Source: Catenibacillus scindens (GTDB lineage: Bacteria; Bacillota; Clostridia; Lachnospirales; Lachnospiraceae). From it: a stretch of 64,000 nt of DNA. The notes under the pieces are model-generated. The model ran no database searches. It worked only from the letters and a program-made list of their open reading frames with translations, and had not been told where the DNA came from. Made by a program: the position numbers and the translations under genes. Positions 16,476 through 25,076 of the stretch are shown piece by piece; the first letter of the stretch is position 1, and each line of letters starts with the position of its first letter. The DNA lies in NCBI RefSeq assembly GCF_014202115.1, contig NZ_JACHFW010000004.1, forward strand, positions 1-64,000. Reading direction: 5' to 3'.

Positions 16476-17732
16476 CTAAAGGCCGGACACAAGTCCGTAT
16501 TTTTTAAGGAGACGGACACGCCGCCTGCCAATGGCCAGGCTTTTTGCCGCCAGATTTCCTCCTGTCTCACGGTTATGCCGGATGAAGCGCATCCACCGGC
16601 GAACCCAACACACGGGAAGGAGCCAGGGCTTTTCTTTCAGTTCCGGGTGCATATTTAAAAGATCGTATCTCCCTGGAAATATCAGTGTCATAAAAACATG
16701 AAGACGGCCAAACCATGTATTATCGCCGTTTGACACCGCAGCTCCTGTCAAATGAACTGCAGTTCTCTGTTCCTGAGTTGAATTTCCAAAAGCCCCAGAC
16801 ACAAATATTTCCGGAAGGAGATCCCCTGGGCAACAGGGAGAACCCTGAGACTTTACGGAAATCCCCAGGTATTTTTCTCCAATAAAGCAAATATCTGTTA
16901 AAAACTGACTGCCCTTATTTTCTTCCAAAATTTGCCAAACTTTATCCCAGTCAATAGCGTCATAAAACTTTTCTGCATATAGTAAAATATCGCCAATCTG
17001 ACGGATACCTACGCCGCCGCAGGTCAGATGTTTCAATGCATGAAAGGTAAGGAACACAAATTCCTCTGTATGCTCCATAGCTCTAAAAGTAACATCATCT
17101 ATGCAAAAAACACGGCTGTGAGCAATGACATTGTTAAAAGATTCATTTACGCCGCGCCGCCACAGATTTTCGTGGCCTATAGCATTTACATGAAGTTCCA
17201 CTAAAAGTCCGGAAGATGCCTGAAAAAAACTCACTTCCTGAAGATCCTCCAACTGCGCCGGTGTAACCCCCGGCTTATCGGACACAAAGCCCTGCTCTTT
17301 CAACACTTCGGCCACGGCAAAGAAATCTTCCCTTGCCACCAGCAGATCTTCATCGCTGGAGGGGCGGTAATCGGCGTAATCGCCGTACAGCTCCCGGCAG
17401 ACAATGCCTTTCATCACCAGCGGGAGGGGCACCTGCGCTTTTCCGAAAGCCCGATAGAGTTCAAGGAGGGCCTGATTTCTCTGGATCTGACCGGCCACCA
17501 TGGACATGACCTGACGGGTCAGCTTTGGAAAATCCGGATGGCGGACAAAGTCGGCCACATCCTCGGATACTGAAAAGATCACGGGGAGGATGTTGTGGGA
17601 CCGGGCGATCTCCATAACGGTCGTCCAGGAAAATGACGAATATTCAGTTTTTAACCGGCGGGGATCTGCTTTCTGGCCGTGGAGGGCGCATTTAAACAGA
17701 TACAAAACCACTTTCTGATCTTCAGTTAACAT
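16476..17732 (-). CDS. Nucleotidyltransferase-family protein (NTP_transf_5 type)
   Basis: A 418-residue protein starting MLTEDQKVVLYLFKCAL. The long upstream frame to 18011 is non-coding overlap with the phosphatase gene. The centre carries LPLVMKGIVCRELYGDYADYRPSSDEDLLVA, the K-G and S-x-D-x-D-L-L-V pattern of the uncharacterised nucleotidyltransferase 5 family, followed by HVNAIGHENLW and HALKHLTCGGVGIRQIGDILLY. Family members are frequent in peptide clusters with PqqD and HprK-like genes, where adenylylation or a related transfer is suspected. Positions about 16,860-17,110 are AT-richer than the ends, another sign of mosaicism. AAAGGA lies 10 nt before the ATG. Confidence 0.8.
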   Translation of the reverse strand: MLTEDQKVVLYLFKCALHGQKADPRRLKTEYSSFSWTTVMEIARSHNILPVIFSVSEDVADFVRHPDFPKLTRQVMSMVAGQIQRNQALLELYRAFGKAQVPLPLVMKGIVCRELYGDYADYRPSSDEDLLVAREDFFAVAEVLKEQGFVSDKPGVTPAQLEDLQEVSFFQASSGLLVELHVNAIGHENLWRRGVNESFNNVIAHSRVFCIDDVTFRAMEHTEEFVFLTFHALKHLTCGGVGIRQIGDILLYAEKFYDAIDWDKVWQILEENKGSQFLTDICFIGEKYLGISVKSQGSPCCPGDLLPEIFVSGAFGNSTQEQRTAVHLTGAAVSNGDNTWFGRLHVFMTLIFPGRYDLLNMHPELKEKPWLLPVCWVRRWMRFIRHNRETGGNLAAKSLAIGRRRVRLLKKYGLVSGL

Positions 17733-17772
17733 AAAACATCTGTCCTTTCCTAAAACAGTAACAATTCCGCCA

Positions 17773-18519
17773 TCAGAGATCGCCGGATGACGGCCTGAAA
17801 ATTTTCTTTCCCCGGACGATCTGTTCCGGATTTTTATAAAGCAGCAGCCTTGGGCAGGACGTTCCATAATTTTGGGCCAGTATTTGGAACAAAAGTTCCA
17901 GATTTGTCGTCCGCCGCCACGGGCTGTGAGCATCGGAGGCAGCCACGTCCACCATTCGGCGGGTGAGAAGATAATGAGCCGTCTTTTGAACGCCCCGGCC
18001 AAAACTTCCAAGAATGCTCCCTTTGTTCATCTGGATCACCGCGTCCATCTCCCTCCATTCCCGGACATGAGCCGGGACTTCCTGGACACAGGCATAGCGC
18101 TCCGGGTGGGCCAGAACCGGGTACAGTCCGATACGGCGCAGCCGGTCAATGCCGATATAAATATCTCTTGCCGGGCCGTCCATGGGAAATTCCACAAGGA
18201 CATAGGCGGTATTATTGATGGTGAGCAGCTCCCGGTTTTGAAGCCGCTCAATATAGGCCCCCTGGGCGAAAATTTCCATGCCGGGATAAAGGTTAAGCTC
18301 CATATCCTCGGAGTCGAGGAGCCAGCTAAACTGTTCCAGAGCCCTTAAATAACTGGCTTTTTCTTCGGCACGGGCATTTCCCGGAAGATTGGCGTGGGTC
18401 GTGGCAGCGATGCCTTCCACCCCGCAGTCCACAGCCTGAGCGGCCATCTCAAGACTGTCCTCCCATGAGTGAGAGCCATCGTCAAGTCCTGGAAGAATGT
18501 GGGCATGAAGATCAATCAT
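17773..18519 (-). CDS. CpsB/CapC-type tyrosine-protein phosphatase
   Basis: A 248-residue PHP-fold metal phosphatase beginning MIDLHAHILPGLDDGSHSWE, with ATTHANLPG, NLYPGMEIF, PVLAHPERY, IQMNKGSILG and DVAASDAHSP. These are the His, Asp and Glu ligands of the Mn-dependent CpsB family. It removes phosphate from the tyrosine cluster of the BY-kinase encoded directly upstream and so controls EPS chain length and export. Its ATG overlaps the kinase stop (ATGATTGA). The 44 residues in front in the longer frame are out-of-frame reading of the kinase tyrosine repeat and are not part of the protein. Confidence 0.92.
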   Translation of the reverse strand: MIDLHAHILPGLDDGSHSWEDSLEMAAQAVDCGVEGIAATTHANLPGNARAEEKASYLRALEQFSWLLDSEDMELNLYPGMEIFAQGAYIERLQNRELLTINNTAYVLVEFPMDGPARDIYIGIDRLRRIGLYPVLAHPERYACVQEVPAHVREWREMDAVIQMNKGSILGSFGRGVQKTAHYLLTRRMVDVAASDAHSPWRRTTNLELLFQILAQNYGTSCPRLLLYKNPEQIVRGKKIFRPSSGDL

Positions 18520-19993
18520 GGTTCTCACCATATTTCCCATAGCCATACTTGCCATAGCCGTATTTCCCGTAACCGTAGTAACCATAGCCATACCGGCCGT
18601 AACCGTAATAGCCGTAGCCGTTGTGATGGACAGGCACACTGTTAAATACATAGCCTAGAATGGGAACGCCGGTATCTTCCATGGCGCTGACGCCGTCTAA
18701 GACGCGGCGCTTCTGAATGAAATCATAGCGAGTAATATATAAAATGCTGTCCGCATGGTCTGCCAGGACAGAGGCGTCGGAAAACAGATCACAGGGCGGC
18801 GCGTCAATAATGATCAGATCCATGGTCTTTTTGCAGGTGGTAAAAATTGTTCCCATCGTCTTACTTCCCAAAAGCCGGATGATCCGGCCAGAGACACGGC
18901 CTGCGGCCATGGTGTAGACTCCGCTTTCCTTATCCCGGAAAATGGCTTTTTCAAGAGCTGTCTTTCCGGAAATCACATCTGCCAGTCCATGATCGTGAAC
19001 ATCCCCATGAAGGGGGGCTTTTTCTTTTTTGCGAAAATCCCCGTCCATGAGCAATACTTTTTTGCCGTTGGAGGCCGCTGTCAGGGCCAGGTTCCTGGCG
19101 ATGACCGACTTGCCCTCCCCGGAAACAGTACTTGTAATAAGAAGAACTTTTCCTTTGTCTTTAACCAGCTCCCTCTCAAGACGAACCCACAGGCTGCGCA
19201 CAGCCTCTTTGAAATTCTGGGGTGTCTGGCTGCTCTGGCAGGAAATTTCCCGGCGGGTTTGTTTTCCACGGGCCTTAAAACGGACTTCCGGAATATCGCC
19301 AAGACACTGAAGACTTATGGATGTACTCAGCTCTTCCGGTTTTTGGACAGTTTTCTTAAAAAAGGCTGCGGCAAGTAAAAAAACAATGCCTGCAGCGGCT
19401 CCCGCCAGTCCCCATTTAGCCATAACCTGGGTATAATCCGGGGTGTTGTAAGGTTGGGTCGGTTCCTCCGGCTCCTCGATCATGTTAAACCGGGTGGCTC
19501 CGATAACAAACCGGGAGACGCTTGGATATACCCGGATCACCGATTCCAGGATAGCTTTCGCATCGGAGGGGCTGCTGCTTGTCACCGACATAGTGATCAG
19601 GTTGGAGTCTGAAACAACCTGGGCAGAGATACTTCCGTTGACCACATCCACCCCAAGATCTTCTTTAATAGCGTCGCTTAAAAGACTGCTGCTCAATATG
19701 TATGGAAATGTGGCGGCAAGCTGCCCGGCAGTCAGGTTGTCATAGTAAAAACTGAAGCCGTCGCTGCTGCCGCTGGCTGTCACAACTGTAAAAGACGCGG
19801 TGGAGCGGTACATGGGATAATAGGAGGCGGCGTTTTTTATATAGCCTGCCGCAGCCCCAACAACTGCCAGTATGGGGATGATCCACCAAAAGACTTTAAA
19901 GATCCGCCAAAAGGCAAAGATCAGGGCGCCAAGGTCAATGACATCATCTTCCGCCTCTGTGCGCACTCTGTTTTCATCAGCCAAGTTCCCCAC
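18512..19993 (-). CDS. Wzz-BY-kinase fusion with long tyrosine-rich tail
   Basis: A 493-residue single-chain polysaccharide co-polymerase and kinase. A Wzz-type domain with membrane helices near residues 35-52 and 194-212 is followed by a BY-kinase domain: Walker A STVSGEGKS (about 289-296), Walker A' VLLMDGDF (313-320) and Walker B IIIDAPP. The C-terminus carries about 14 tyrosines in GYG and KYG repeats, the autophosphorylation cluster. The DNA encoding this tail is itself a tandem repeat at about 18,520-18,620, so it could expand or contract. In most Firmicutes the two domains are separate proteins; the fusion resembles the Proteobacterial Wzc arrangement. It overlaps the first kinase gene by 17 nt. 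Confidence 0.9.
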   Translation of the reverse strand: MGNLADENRVRTEAEDDVIDLGALIFAFWRIFKVFWWIIPILAVVGAAAGYIKNAASYYPMYRSTASFTVVTASGSSDGFSFYYDNLTAGQLAATFPYILSSSLLSDAIKEDLGVDVVNGSISAQVVSDSNLITMSVTSSSPSDAKAILESVIRVYPSVSRFVIGATRFNMIEEPEEPTQPYNTPDYTQVMAKWGLAGAAAGIVFLLAAAFFKKTVQKPEELSTSISLQCLGDIPEVRFKARGKQTRREISCQSSQTPQNFKEAVRSLWVRLERELVKDKGKVLLITSTVSGEGKSVIARNLALTAASNGKKVLLMDGDFRKKEKAPLHGDVHDHGLADVISGKTALEKAIFRDKESGVYTMAAGRVSGRIIRLLGSKTMGTIFTTCKKTMDLIIIDAPPCDLFSDASVLADHADSILYITRYDFIQKRRVLDGVSAMEDTGVPILGYVFNSVPVHHNGYGYYGYGRYGYGYYGYGKYGYGKYGYGKYGENHD

Positions 19994-21401
19994 CGCCTTC
20001 CTGTCCTCTATATTTATGGTAACTGCCGTAACCTGCTCCCGCAGAATGTCCGATGACGAAATCCTTCTGGAAGGCGTTCAGCACAAATCCCGCGAAATCA
20101 ATGCCGCTGCGCCGGATAGCATCGGCGGAGTCGTTAATGGCCCGCACATCGCTCCAGTCCTGGCGCACGACCAGAACGGCCACATCCGACAGCCCCATGA
20201 GAAGTTCAGCGTCAGAGCAGGCAGCCATGGGCGGCGTGTCCACAATGACATAGTCCACCATGCCGCAGCAGGCGGTGAGGAACTTTTTCATCCGGTCTGA
20301 TGACAGCAGGCTTGCTGAATTTTCCATCCCTGTGTTTTGAAATACAGAGAAAAAGTGGTCTTTCCGGTTATAGGATAAAAGATCGTTAGCCTGACATTTT
20401 TCCTGGAGATAATCCCCCAGCCATCCTTTAACGGCAGACGGACGGTCAAAAATCCGGTACTGGGCCGGCTTTTTTAAGTCGCAGTCTATAAGGATCACTT
20501 TCTTTCCCTTTTCAGATAACGCCAGGGCAAGGTTTGCGGCCACAGAAGATTTTCCTTCATTTTCCGAGACACTGGCCACAAGAAGAACCTGCTGGCGGCG
20601 CTGGCGCATATGATGTTCCAGGCGGGAAGCCGCCTTGCGCAGGCTTTCCGCGAAATCCATGCTGACTGTTAAAGAAGAGATCAACAGAGATCTTTTCTTT
20701 TTCCTAAAAAGCTCTTTCCATGTAAAAAACTTGCGCTCATAGGAAATGATGCCAAGAATCTTCCCATCAAGGTTTCTGTGTGCCCCTGTCCTGGTTTTTA
20801 CAGTGAAGCGCAGCGCTGAAAGTCCGGCGATAATCAAAATAACGGTCCCCGCTCCTGCGGCCATGGCAAGATTCCTGATCCGGCTCATGTCCAGTGTATT
20901 GGAAGGGCCAAAGGGTACCGACGGTTCCCGGACTATGCGCAGGACCGCGTTGGTAAACAGGTATTCTGAAACTGTATTGTAATTATCTAACGCTGATGTT
21001 ATGATCAAATAAGCCTGTTTTGGATCACCAGAAGTGACGCTTAAATTGATCAGGTTTGTCTCCTCAATGACCGTGGCTGTGATCTCACCGTCAATATGGT
21101 CCACTCCAAGATCTTCACAGATCCGGTTTTCCAGCACACTGCTGCCAAAGATCTCGCCGAAAACCCCGGCCATCTGGCTAGTCAGGCTCAGGGATGTGTA
21201 AGCACTGCTGCTGGATGTGGTGTTCACTGCCAGTGTGGCTGTGGCTGTATACTGTGGGACATAGGTCAGCTTTTCTACGCCGGTGACTGACAGCCAGGCC
21301 GCCGCCGCTGCCGCCGCTATGACCCATAGATTTTTCAGCAGGTCTTTGAATATACTTCTCAGGCTGATCTCGTCCAGCCGAAACTCTCTGTTTTCACCCA
21401 T
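19977..21401 (-). CDS. Wzz-BY-kinase fusion, tyrosine-poor tail
   Basis: A 474-residue homologue of the next gene with the same layout: Wzz domain with helices near residues 25-43 and 205-222, then an ATPase domain with ASVSENEGKSS (Walker A), VILIDCDLKKP (Walker A') and YVIVDTPPM (Walker B). The tail has only three tyrosines in YGSYHKYRG. Two such fusions in tandem are unusual. I infer that one could act mainly as co-polymerase and the other as the main phosphorylated regulator, possibly as mixed oligomers. It is translated from an ATG 12 nt after the preceding stop. Confidence 0.88.
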   Translation of the reverse strand: MGENREFRLDEISLRSIFKDLLKNLWVIAAAAAAAWLSVTGVEKLTYVPQYTATATLAVNTTSSSSAYTSLSLTSQMAGVFGEIFGSSVLENRICEDLGVDHIDGEITATVIEETNLINLSVTSGDPKQAYLIITSALDNYNTVSEYLFTNAVLRIVREPSVPFGPSNTLDMSRIRNLAMAAGAGTVILIIAGLSALRFTVKTRTGAHRNLDGKILGIISYERKFFTWKELFRKKKRSLLISSLTVSMDFAESLRKAASRLEHHMRQRRQQVLLVASVSENEGKSSVAANLALALSEKGKKVILIDCDLKKPAQYRIFDRPSAVKGWLGDYLQEKCQANDLLSYNRKDHFFSVFQNTGMENSASLLSSDRMKKFLTACCGMVDYVIVDTPPMAACSDAELLMGLSDVAVLVVRQDWSDVRAINDSADAIRRSGIDFAGFVLNAFQKDFVIGHSAGAGYGSYHKYRGQEGGGELG

Positions 21402-21413
21402 AAGACCCTCCTT

Positions 21414-22235
21414 CTAATCTCTCACAATAACGGTCAGCCAGGTTTCGCCCCACTGTCCGGCGTCGTTTTCCGCGTAATAGTGAACTTCATAGCATCCCGG
21501 CGTCTGTGTATCTACAGAAGACTCGGTCTGGATTAGCCCGCTATCCAGAAAGGTTCCGGACACATTTTCCAGACTTTGAATATAATCTCCGGGATCAAAA
21601 GTTTCCCCGGCCAAAATATAGGCTATGTAAGATGTCAGCTCAATGGAAAGGGCCTGATATCCCGGTTCCACTACATGGACCGGAAGGGATTGCTCCTCCA
21701 CATCGCCAAAACTGTTGGTAACTTCCACATCAACATGGTATGTTCCCGCCTCCTGGGTATTAATATCAGAACCGGTTTCCAGTACAAGGGATGACAGATC
21801 CCCGTCCAGCATATCTGTGGCCCCGACCAGGCCCGTAACAGAGGCGTCATCACCCACTGTAAAGACCAGCGGCTGACTTAAAGTCAGCTTTGGGGACTGG
21901 TAATCGGTAAATTGCACCTGGCGGCTTAATGTGGCTGCCTGATTGGATGAATCAAACACCACATAACTTAAATTGCACAGACCGGGCTGGATAAACTGAG
22001 AAAAATCACCGACAAGTATATCTTCTGTCAGGTCACCGTCCCGTTCATCCCAGGCGCTTAATCCTTCAAGAAGATCCTCCTGGGTGTAGTCTGTAGTCAC
22101 TTCAAGGATATCCCTGTCGCTGCTCATGGAAGGCAGCGTCGGATCGGCGTCTCTGTTTTCCTTAAACCCCCCGGCGCCATACAGACCAATAGCAACAACT
22201 AAAAATATCACTACAAGGACTCTGATCAATCGCAT
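21414..22235 (-). CDS. Membrane-anchored protein with Ig-like repeats (DUF5011 type)
   Basis: A protein of about 273 residues beginning MRLIRVLVVIFLVVAIGLYG, a signal anchor, followed by extracytoplasmic repeats with the pattern D-x-x-D-G-D-L-T/S at DERDGDLTEDILV and DMLDGDLSSLV, each ending with a Y-x-V/D-x-x-V-x-N/S strand. This is the bacterial Ig-like DUF5011 style found in surface proteins. GGGAG lies 8 nt before the ATG at 22235. Its place between the priming transferase and the Wzz-kinases suggests a cell-surface partner for EPS assembly or retention, but no such role is established. Confidence 0.7.
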   Translation of the reverse strand: MRLIRVLVVIFLVVAIGLYGAGGFKENRDADPTLPSMSSDRDILEVTTDYTQEDLLEGLSAWDERDGDLTEDILVGDFSQFIQPGLCNLSYVVFDSSNQAATLSRQVQFTDYQSPKLTLSQPLVFTVGDDASVTGLVGATDMLDGDLSSLVLETGSDINTQEAGTYHVDVEVTNSFGDVEEQSLPVHVVEPGYQALSIELTSYIAYILAGETFDPGDYIQSLENVSGTFLDSGLIQTESSVDTQTPGCYEVHYYAENDAGQWGETWLTVIVRD

Positions 22236-22259
22236 TTGCATCGCTCCCGAATTTTTGTA

Positions 22260-22357
22260 GTTACTATTCGCAGTCTGATTTACAGCAGGTACCCATCTTC
22301 TTACGGGCAAGCTCGACGAATCTGTGTATCTGCTTCAAATCGACTGTGAATAGTAAC
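22260..22357. repeat. Palindrome-bounded intergenic repeat
   Basis: A 98-nt element bounded by the inverted repeat GTTACTATTCGCAGTC and GACTGTGAATAGTAAC. It fills most of the gap between the priming transferase and the Ig-repeat protein and could form a long stem in the EPS mRNA. It belongs to a loose family of similar repeats elsewhere in the window. Confidence 0.7.
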
Positions 22358-22408
22358 TTTTTGTAAACATTCGGCCTGCAGCCGAACAGTTTTTTCACAA
22401 AAGATGTT

Positions 22409-23812
22409 TTACACTGATCCTTTGCGCCGAAATACGACTAACACTGTTTTCAGCAGTATCTTTATATCAAGGCTCAGACACCAGTTGCGTATGTATTCAT
22501 TGTCCAGTCGGACAACTTCCTCAAAATCTGTGATCTCGCTGCGCCCGCTGACCTGCCACAGTCCTGTAATCCCCGGACGCATGGCCAGACGGCTTTTATG
22601 ATGAGGCTCATACTGAACATACTCATCCAGCGTAGGCGGCCTTGTACCGCACAAGGACATATCCCCTCGCAGCACGTTAAAAAACTGTGGAAATTCATCC
22701 AGGCTCGTATTTCGCAAAAATTTTCCAAAAGGAAAGATTCTTGGATCATCGTCGATTTTAAACATAAAGCCTTTCATTTTATTTTTTGCCATCAGTTCTT
22801 TTTTCCGCGCTTCCGCGTCGGCATACATGGAGCGGAATTTATAAATTTTAAATTGCCGCCCGTTTTTTCCCACGCGGATCTGAGAGAAAAATACTGGTCC
22901 CGGCGCCTGGATCTTAATAACCGGCGCCACAAACACCGCCAGAAGCAGTGTGATCAGACATCCCACGCACCCTCCGGCAATATCCATCCCTCGCTTTGCG
23001 GCTCTCTGCCACAGGGCAGTGGGCGCAATGCTTCGGGACAGGGTCATAATGCCGTTAATAGTGTTTACCTGATAGTTGAGAAAATTATCTTCAATCTGCA
23101 CAACGCTGCAGTGAACACAAATCCCCATATTCAGCAGCGTCTCCTCGTATTTTTTCAATTCCTGCCCGGCGTCATAAAATAAAATGTCATCTACCACATT
23201 TGAACGGCAATATTCCAGAAGATTTTCTTCATTTCCTGACACAGGAACACCCAGAATCTCTTTGATTCCGTCATAGGTTCCATCCAGAACAATGATCCCG
23301 CACAGTTTTACCATGCCGTAAGGATTTTTCAAAAGCCGCTCCACACATTTTTTTGCGCAGCGCCCATGAACTGCCAGCAGGAGCATCCGCCCCTTATCCG
23401 GAGCGCTTGTCCTTTGCCGTATCCTGCGTTTTCTCAGCACATGGCAGACATAAGACAAAACAATGTCGAAAATCAGGTAGATCAAAAGTATCATCCGGCT
23501 ATAGTTATCCTCCGGCCGCACCGCGTACTGGTAAACAAGCAGCACGATCACAAGAAGTATACTGTTAATGATCACCGTCTTTAATTCCTGTAAATATCCC
23601 CGCCTTAAAATTCCGGAGTAAGGTTCCGCAAAAAAAACACAGCAGACAAACAGGATCGGCATTTCCAGAAAGATATGCCAGCGTCCGCCCATAAGATTGG
23701 CGGCTCCTGACGTCAGCAGAATTGACAAAAATAAAGATAGTTCAATGCAGATCAGATCAAACAAAATAAAATCAATATGCTTGACCCACTGATTGCTTTT
23801 TTCATAACTCAT
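22409..23812 (-). CDS. Undecaprenyl-phosphate sugar phosphotransferase (priming EPS glycosyltransferase)
   Basis: A 467-residue polyprenyl glycosylphosphotransferase. Four or five N-terminal membrane helices and a central CoA-binding-like domain (GIIVLDGTYDGIKEILGVPV) precede the catalytic C-terminus. That part has KRGMDIAGG, FKIYKFRSMYADAE, LRNTSLDEFPQFFNVLRGDMS, GTRPP and RPGITGLWQVSGRSEI. These are the WbaP/CpsE signatures. It attaches the first sugar-1-phosphate to undecaprenyl phosphate and so starts every repeat unit. It is the first gene of the EPS operon and lies 174 nt from the left repeat of the inversion element, so its transcription should depend on that switch. Confidence 0.92.
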   Translation of the reverse strand: MSYEKSNQWVKHIDFILFDLICIELSLFLSILLTSGAANLMGGRWHIFLEMPILFVCCVFFAEPYSGILRRGYLQELKTVIINSILLVIVLLVYQYAVRPEDNYSRMILLIYLIFDIVLSYVCHVLRKRRIRQRTSAPDKGRMLLLAVHGRCAKKCVERLLKNPYGMVKLCGIIVLDGTYDGIKEILGVPVSGNEENLLEYCRSNVVDDILFYDAGQELKKYEETLLNMGICVHCSVVQIEDNFLNYQVNTINGIMTLSRSIAPTALWQRAAKRGMDIAGGCVGCLITLLLAVFVAPVIKIQAPGPVFFSQIRVGKNGRQFKIYKFRSMYADAEARKKELMAKNKMKGFMFKIDDDPRIFPFGKFLRNTSLDEFPQFFNVLRGDMSLCGTRPPTLDEYVQYEPHHKSRLAMRPGITGLWQVSGRSEITDFEEVVRLDNEYIRNWCLSLDIKILLKTVLVVFRRKGSV

Positions 23813-23985
23813 AGATTCATCCCGTCACTTGTTTGTTTTATTCTGCGCTTCATCTGCAACAGTCCAGCCATCTGAACGATTTCTCTTATTTCCCTGTAAA
23901 TCGCAAAATAAGCTCTCACAATGTCACAAAAACAGTCATAATAACATTATCTTTAGTCACATTTAGCCACTTTTTATGTCATCTA

Positions 23986-24004
23986 TCGCAAAGTAAAATA
24001 CTTT
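23986..24004 (+). repeat. Left inverted repeat of the switch (recombination site)
   Basis: TCGCAAAGTAAAATACTTT, identical to the reverse complement of 25077-25095. The site is itself a near-palindrome: arms CGCAAAG and CTTTGTG flank a 7-bp centre TAAAATA. This is the usual form of a tyrosine recombinase crossover site. It sits 7 nt upstream of the recombinase ribosome binding site. Confidence 0.9.
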
Positions 24005-24025
24005 GTGAAATGAGGAGGAGATTAA

Positions 24026-24970
24026 ATGAATTTTGTAAAATTATTAAATGAATGGCTGAAATATATGGAGGCCCAGGTAAAGCCATCCACATATTCCTGT
24101 TATCTTAGACTTGCAAAAAAACACATTGAGCCCTATTTTTCCGGGATATCTGCGGAAAACATTAACCAGACGGTGATTTCAACTTTTATTACAGAAAAGT
24201 TAGAAAAAGGCCGTTCCGACGGGCGGGGCGGGCTTTCGGAGAAAACAGTGAAAGATATTATGTCCGTCGTCAACAGCGTGTGTAAATACGGGGACACGGT
24301 CTACAATGTGAAAAGACAACCTCTGCTGAAATGGCATTATTCCAATATCAGTAAGCCTGTGCAGATTTTCACCGTTGAAGAGCAGAAAGTTCTTGAAAAT
24401 TATCTTATTTTGGATATCACGCCTCAGAAACTTGGAATTTTGATCTGCCTTTACACAGGGATGCGCCTTGGAGAGATATGTGCCCTGACATGGAACAATG
24501 TGGATGTTGAACGAAAGGTATTTCATATCGAAAAGACGGTACAGCGGATCTACGCCAAAGATATGCTAGGGACACATATTTTTATCGGATCGCCAAAAAC
24601 ACAGTCTGCCATACGGGACATTCCTATTGCTTCCCGCCTGCTGCCCTATTTGTTTTCACACAAATCCCAGGCTGAGCCTGCGGCTTGTGTGATCGACAGC
24701 CAGGCAAGGATTTTCCTCGACCCACGATCCTACCAGCTTCACTACAAGTCTCTGCTTCACCAGTGCGGGCTTCCTTATCGGAACTTCCACACACTGCGCC
24801 ATACCTTTGCCACCCGGTGCGTTGAAATGGATATGGATGTGAAATCTCTCAGCGAAATTCTAGGACACTCAAATGTGAATATTACATTAAACCGATATGT
24901 CCACTCCTCCATAGAGCTGAAACGGAATCAAATTGAAAAGTTATGTCAGATCGGCAACGCAGTTTTATGA
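24026..24970 (+). CDS. Tyrosine recombinase of the EPS switch
   Basis: A 314-residue site-specific recombinase. The N-terminal SAM-like core-binding domain includes LNEWLKYMEAQVKPSTYSCY. The catalytic domain has YTGMRLGEICALTW (first Arg), HTLRHTFATRC (His-x-x-Arg), EILGHSNVNITL (second His) and NRYVHSS (nucleophilic Tyr), so the residue set is complete. GAGGAGGAG precedes the ATG. No excisionase, phage or conjugation genes lie nearby, which argues against a prophage or ICE. It is encoded inside the segment it is presumed to invert, as Hin is, although Hin is a serine recombinase. Its promoter must lie outside the left repeat. Confidence 0.92.
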   Translation: MNFVKLLNEWLKYMEAQVKPSTYSCYLRLAKKHIEPYFSGISAENINQTVISTFITEKLEKGRSDGRGGLSEKTVKDIMSVVNSVCKYGDTVYNVKRQPLLKWHYSNISKPVQIFTVEEQKVLENYLILDITPQKLGILICLYTGMRLGEICALTWNNVDVERKVFHIEKTVQRIYAKDMLGTHIFIGSPKTQSAIRDIPIASRLLPYLFSHKSQAEPAACVIDSQARIFLDPRSYQLHYKSLLHQCGLPYRNFHTLRHTFATRCVEMDMDVKSLSEILGHSNVNITLNRYVHSSIELKRNQIEKLCQIGNAVL

Positions 24971-25038
24971 TTCAAAATATTTAGTCATAGAAACCCTGTT
25001 GCAGAATAAGAAAATACCTGCTGACAGGCCAAAAGAAT

Positions 25039-25067
25039 TTGACAATTTAGAGTTGTTTATATATAAT
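25039..25067 (+). promoter_or_regulatory. Consensus sigma-A promoter inside the invertible segment
   Basis: TTGACA at 25039-25044, a 17-bp spacer, and TATAAT at 25062-25067: a perfect match to the housekeeping consensus. Transcription would start at about 25074, right at the edge of the right inverted repeat. As assembled it points away from the EPS operon and reads no gene before the terminator at 25207. Confidence 0.9.
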
Positions 25068-25076
25068 GTACTTCGT

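Noticed and set aside
11307-17732. Lasso-peptide cluster
   Set aside because: The nucleotidyltransferase, PqqD and HprK-like genes fit, but no asparagine-synthetase-like cyclase or transglutaminase-like leader protease is present; radical SAM/SPASM replaces them.
17733-18011. N-terminal extension of the nucleotidyltransferase
   Set aside because: It overlaps the phosphatase gene in another frame, and the ATG at 17732 has its own ribosome site.
18520-18625. CRISPR-like or minisatellite array
   Set aside because: The short tandem repeat is coding and produces the tyrosine-rich tail of the BY-kinase.
24026-24970. Recombinase as part of a prophage or integrative conjugative element
   Set aside because: No phage, relaxase, excisionase or tRNA attachment site nearby, and the flanking repeats are inverted, which predicts inversion and not excision.
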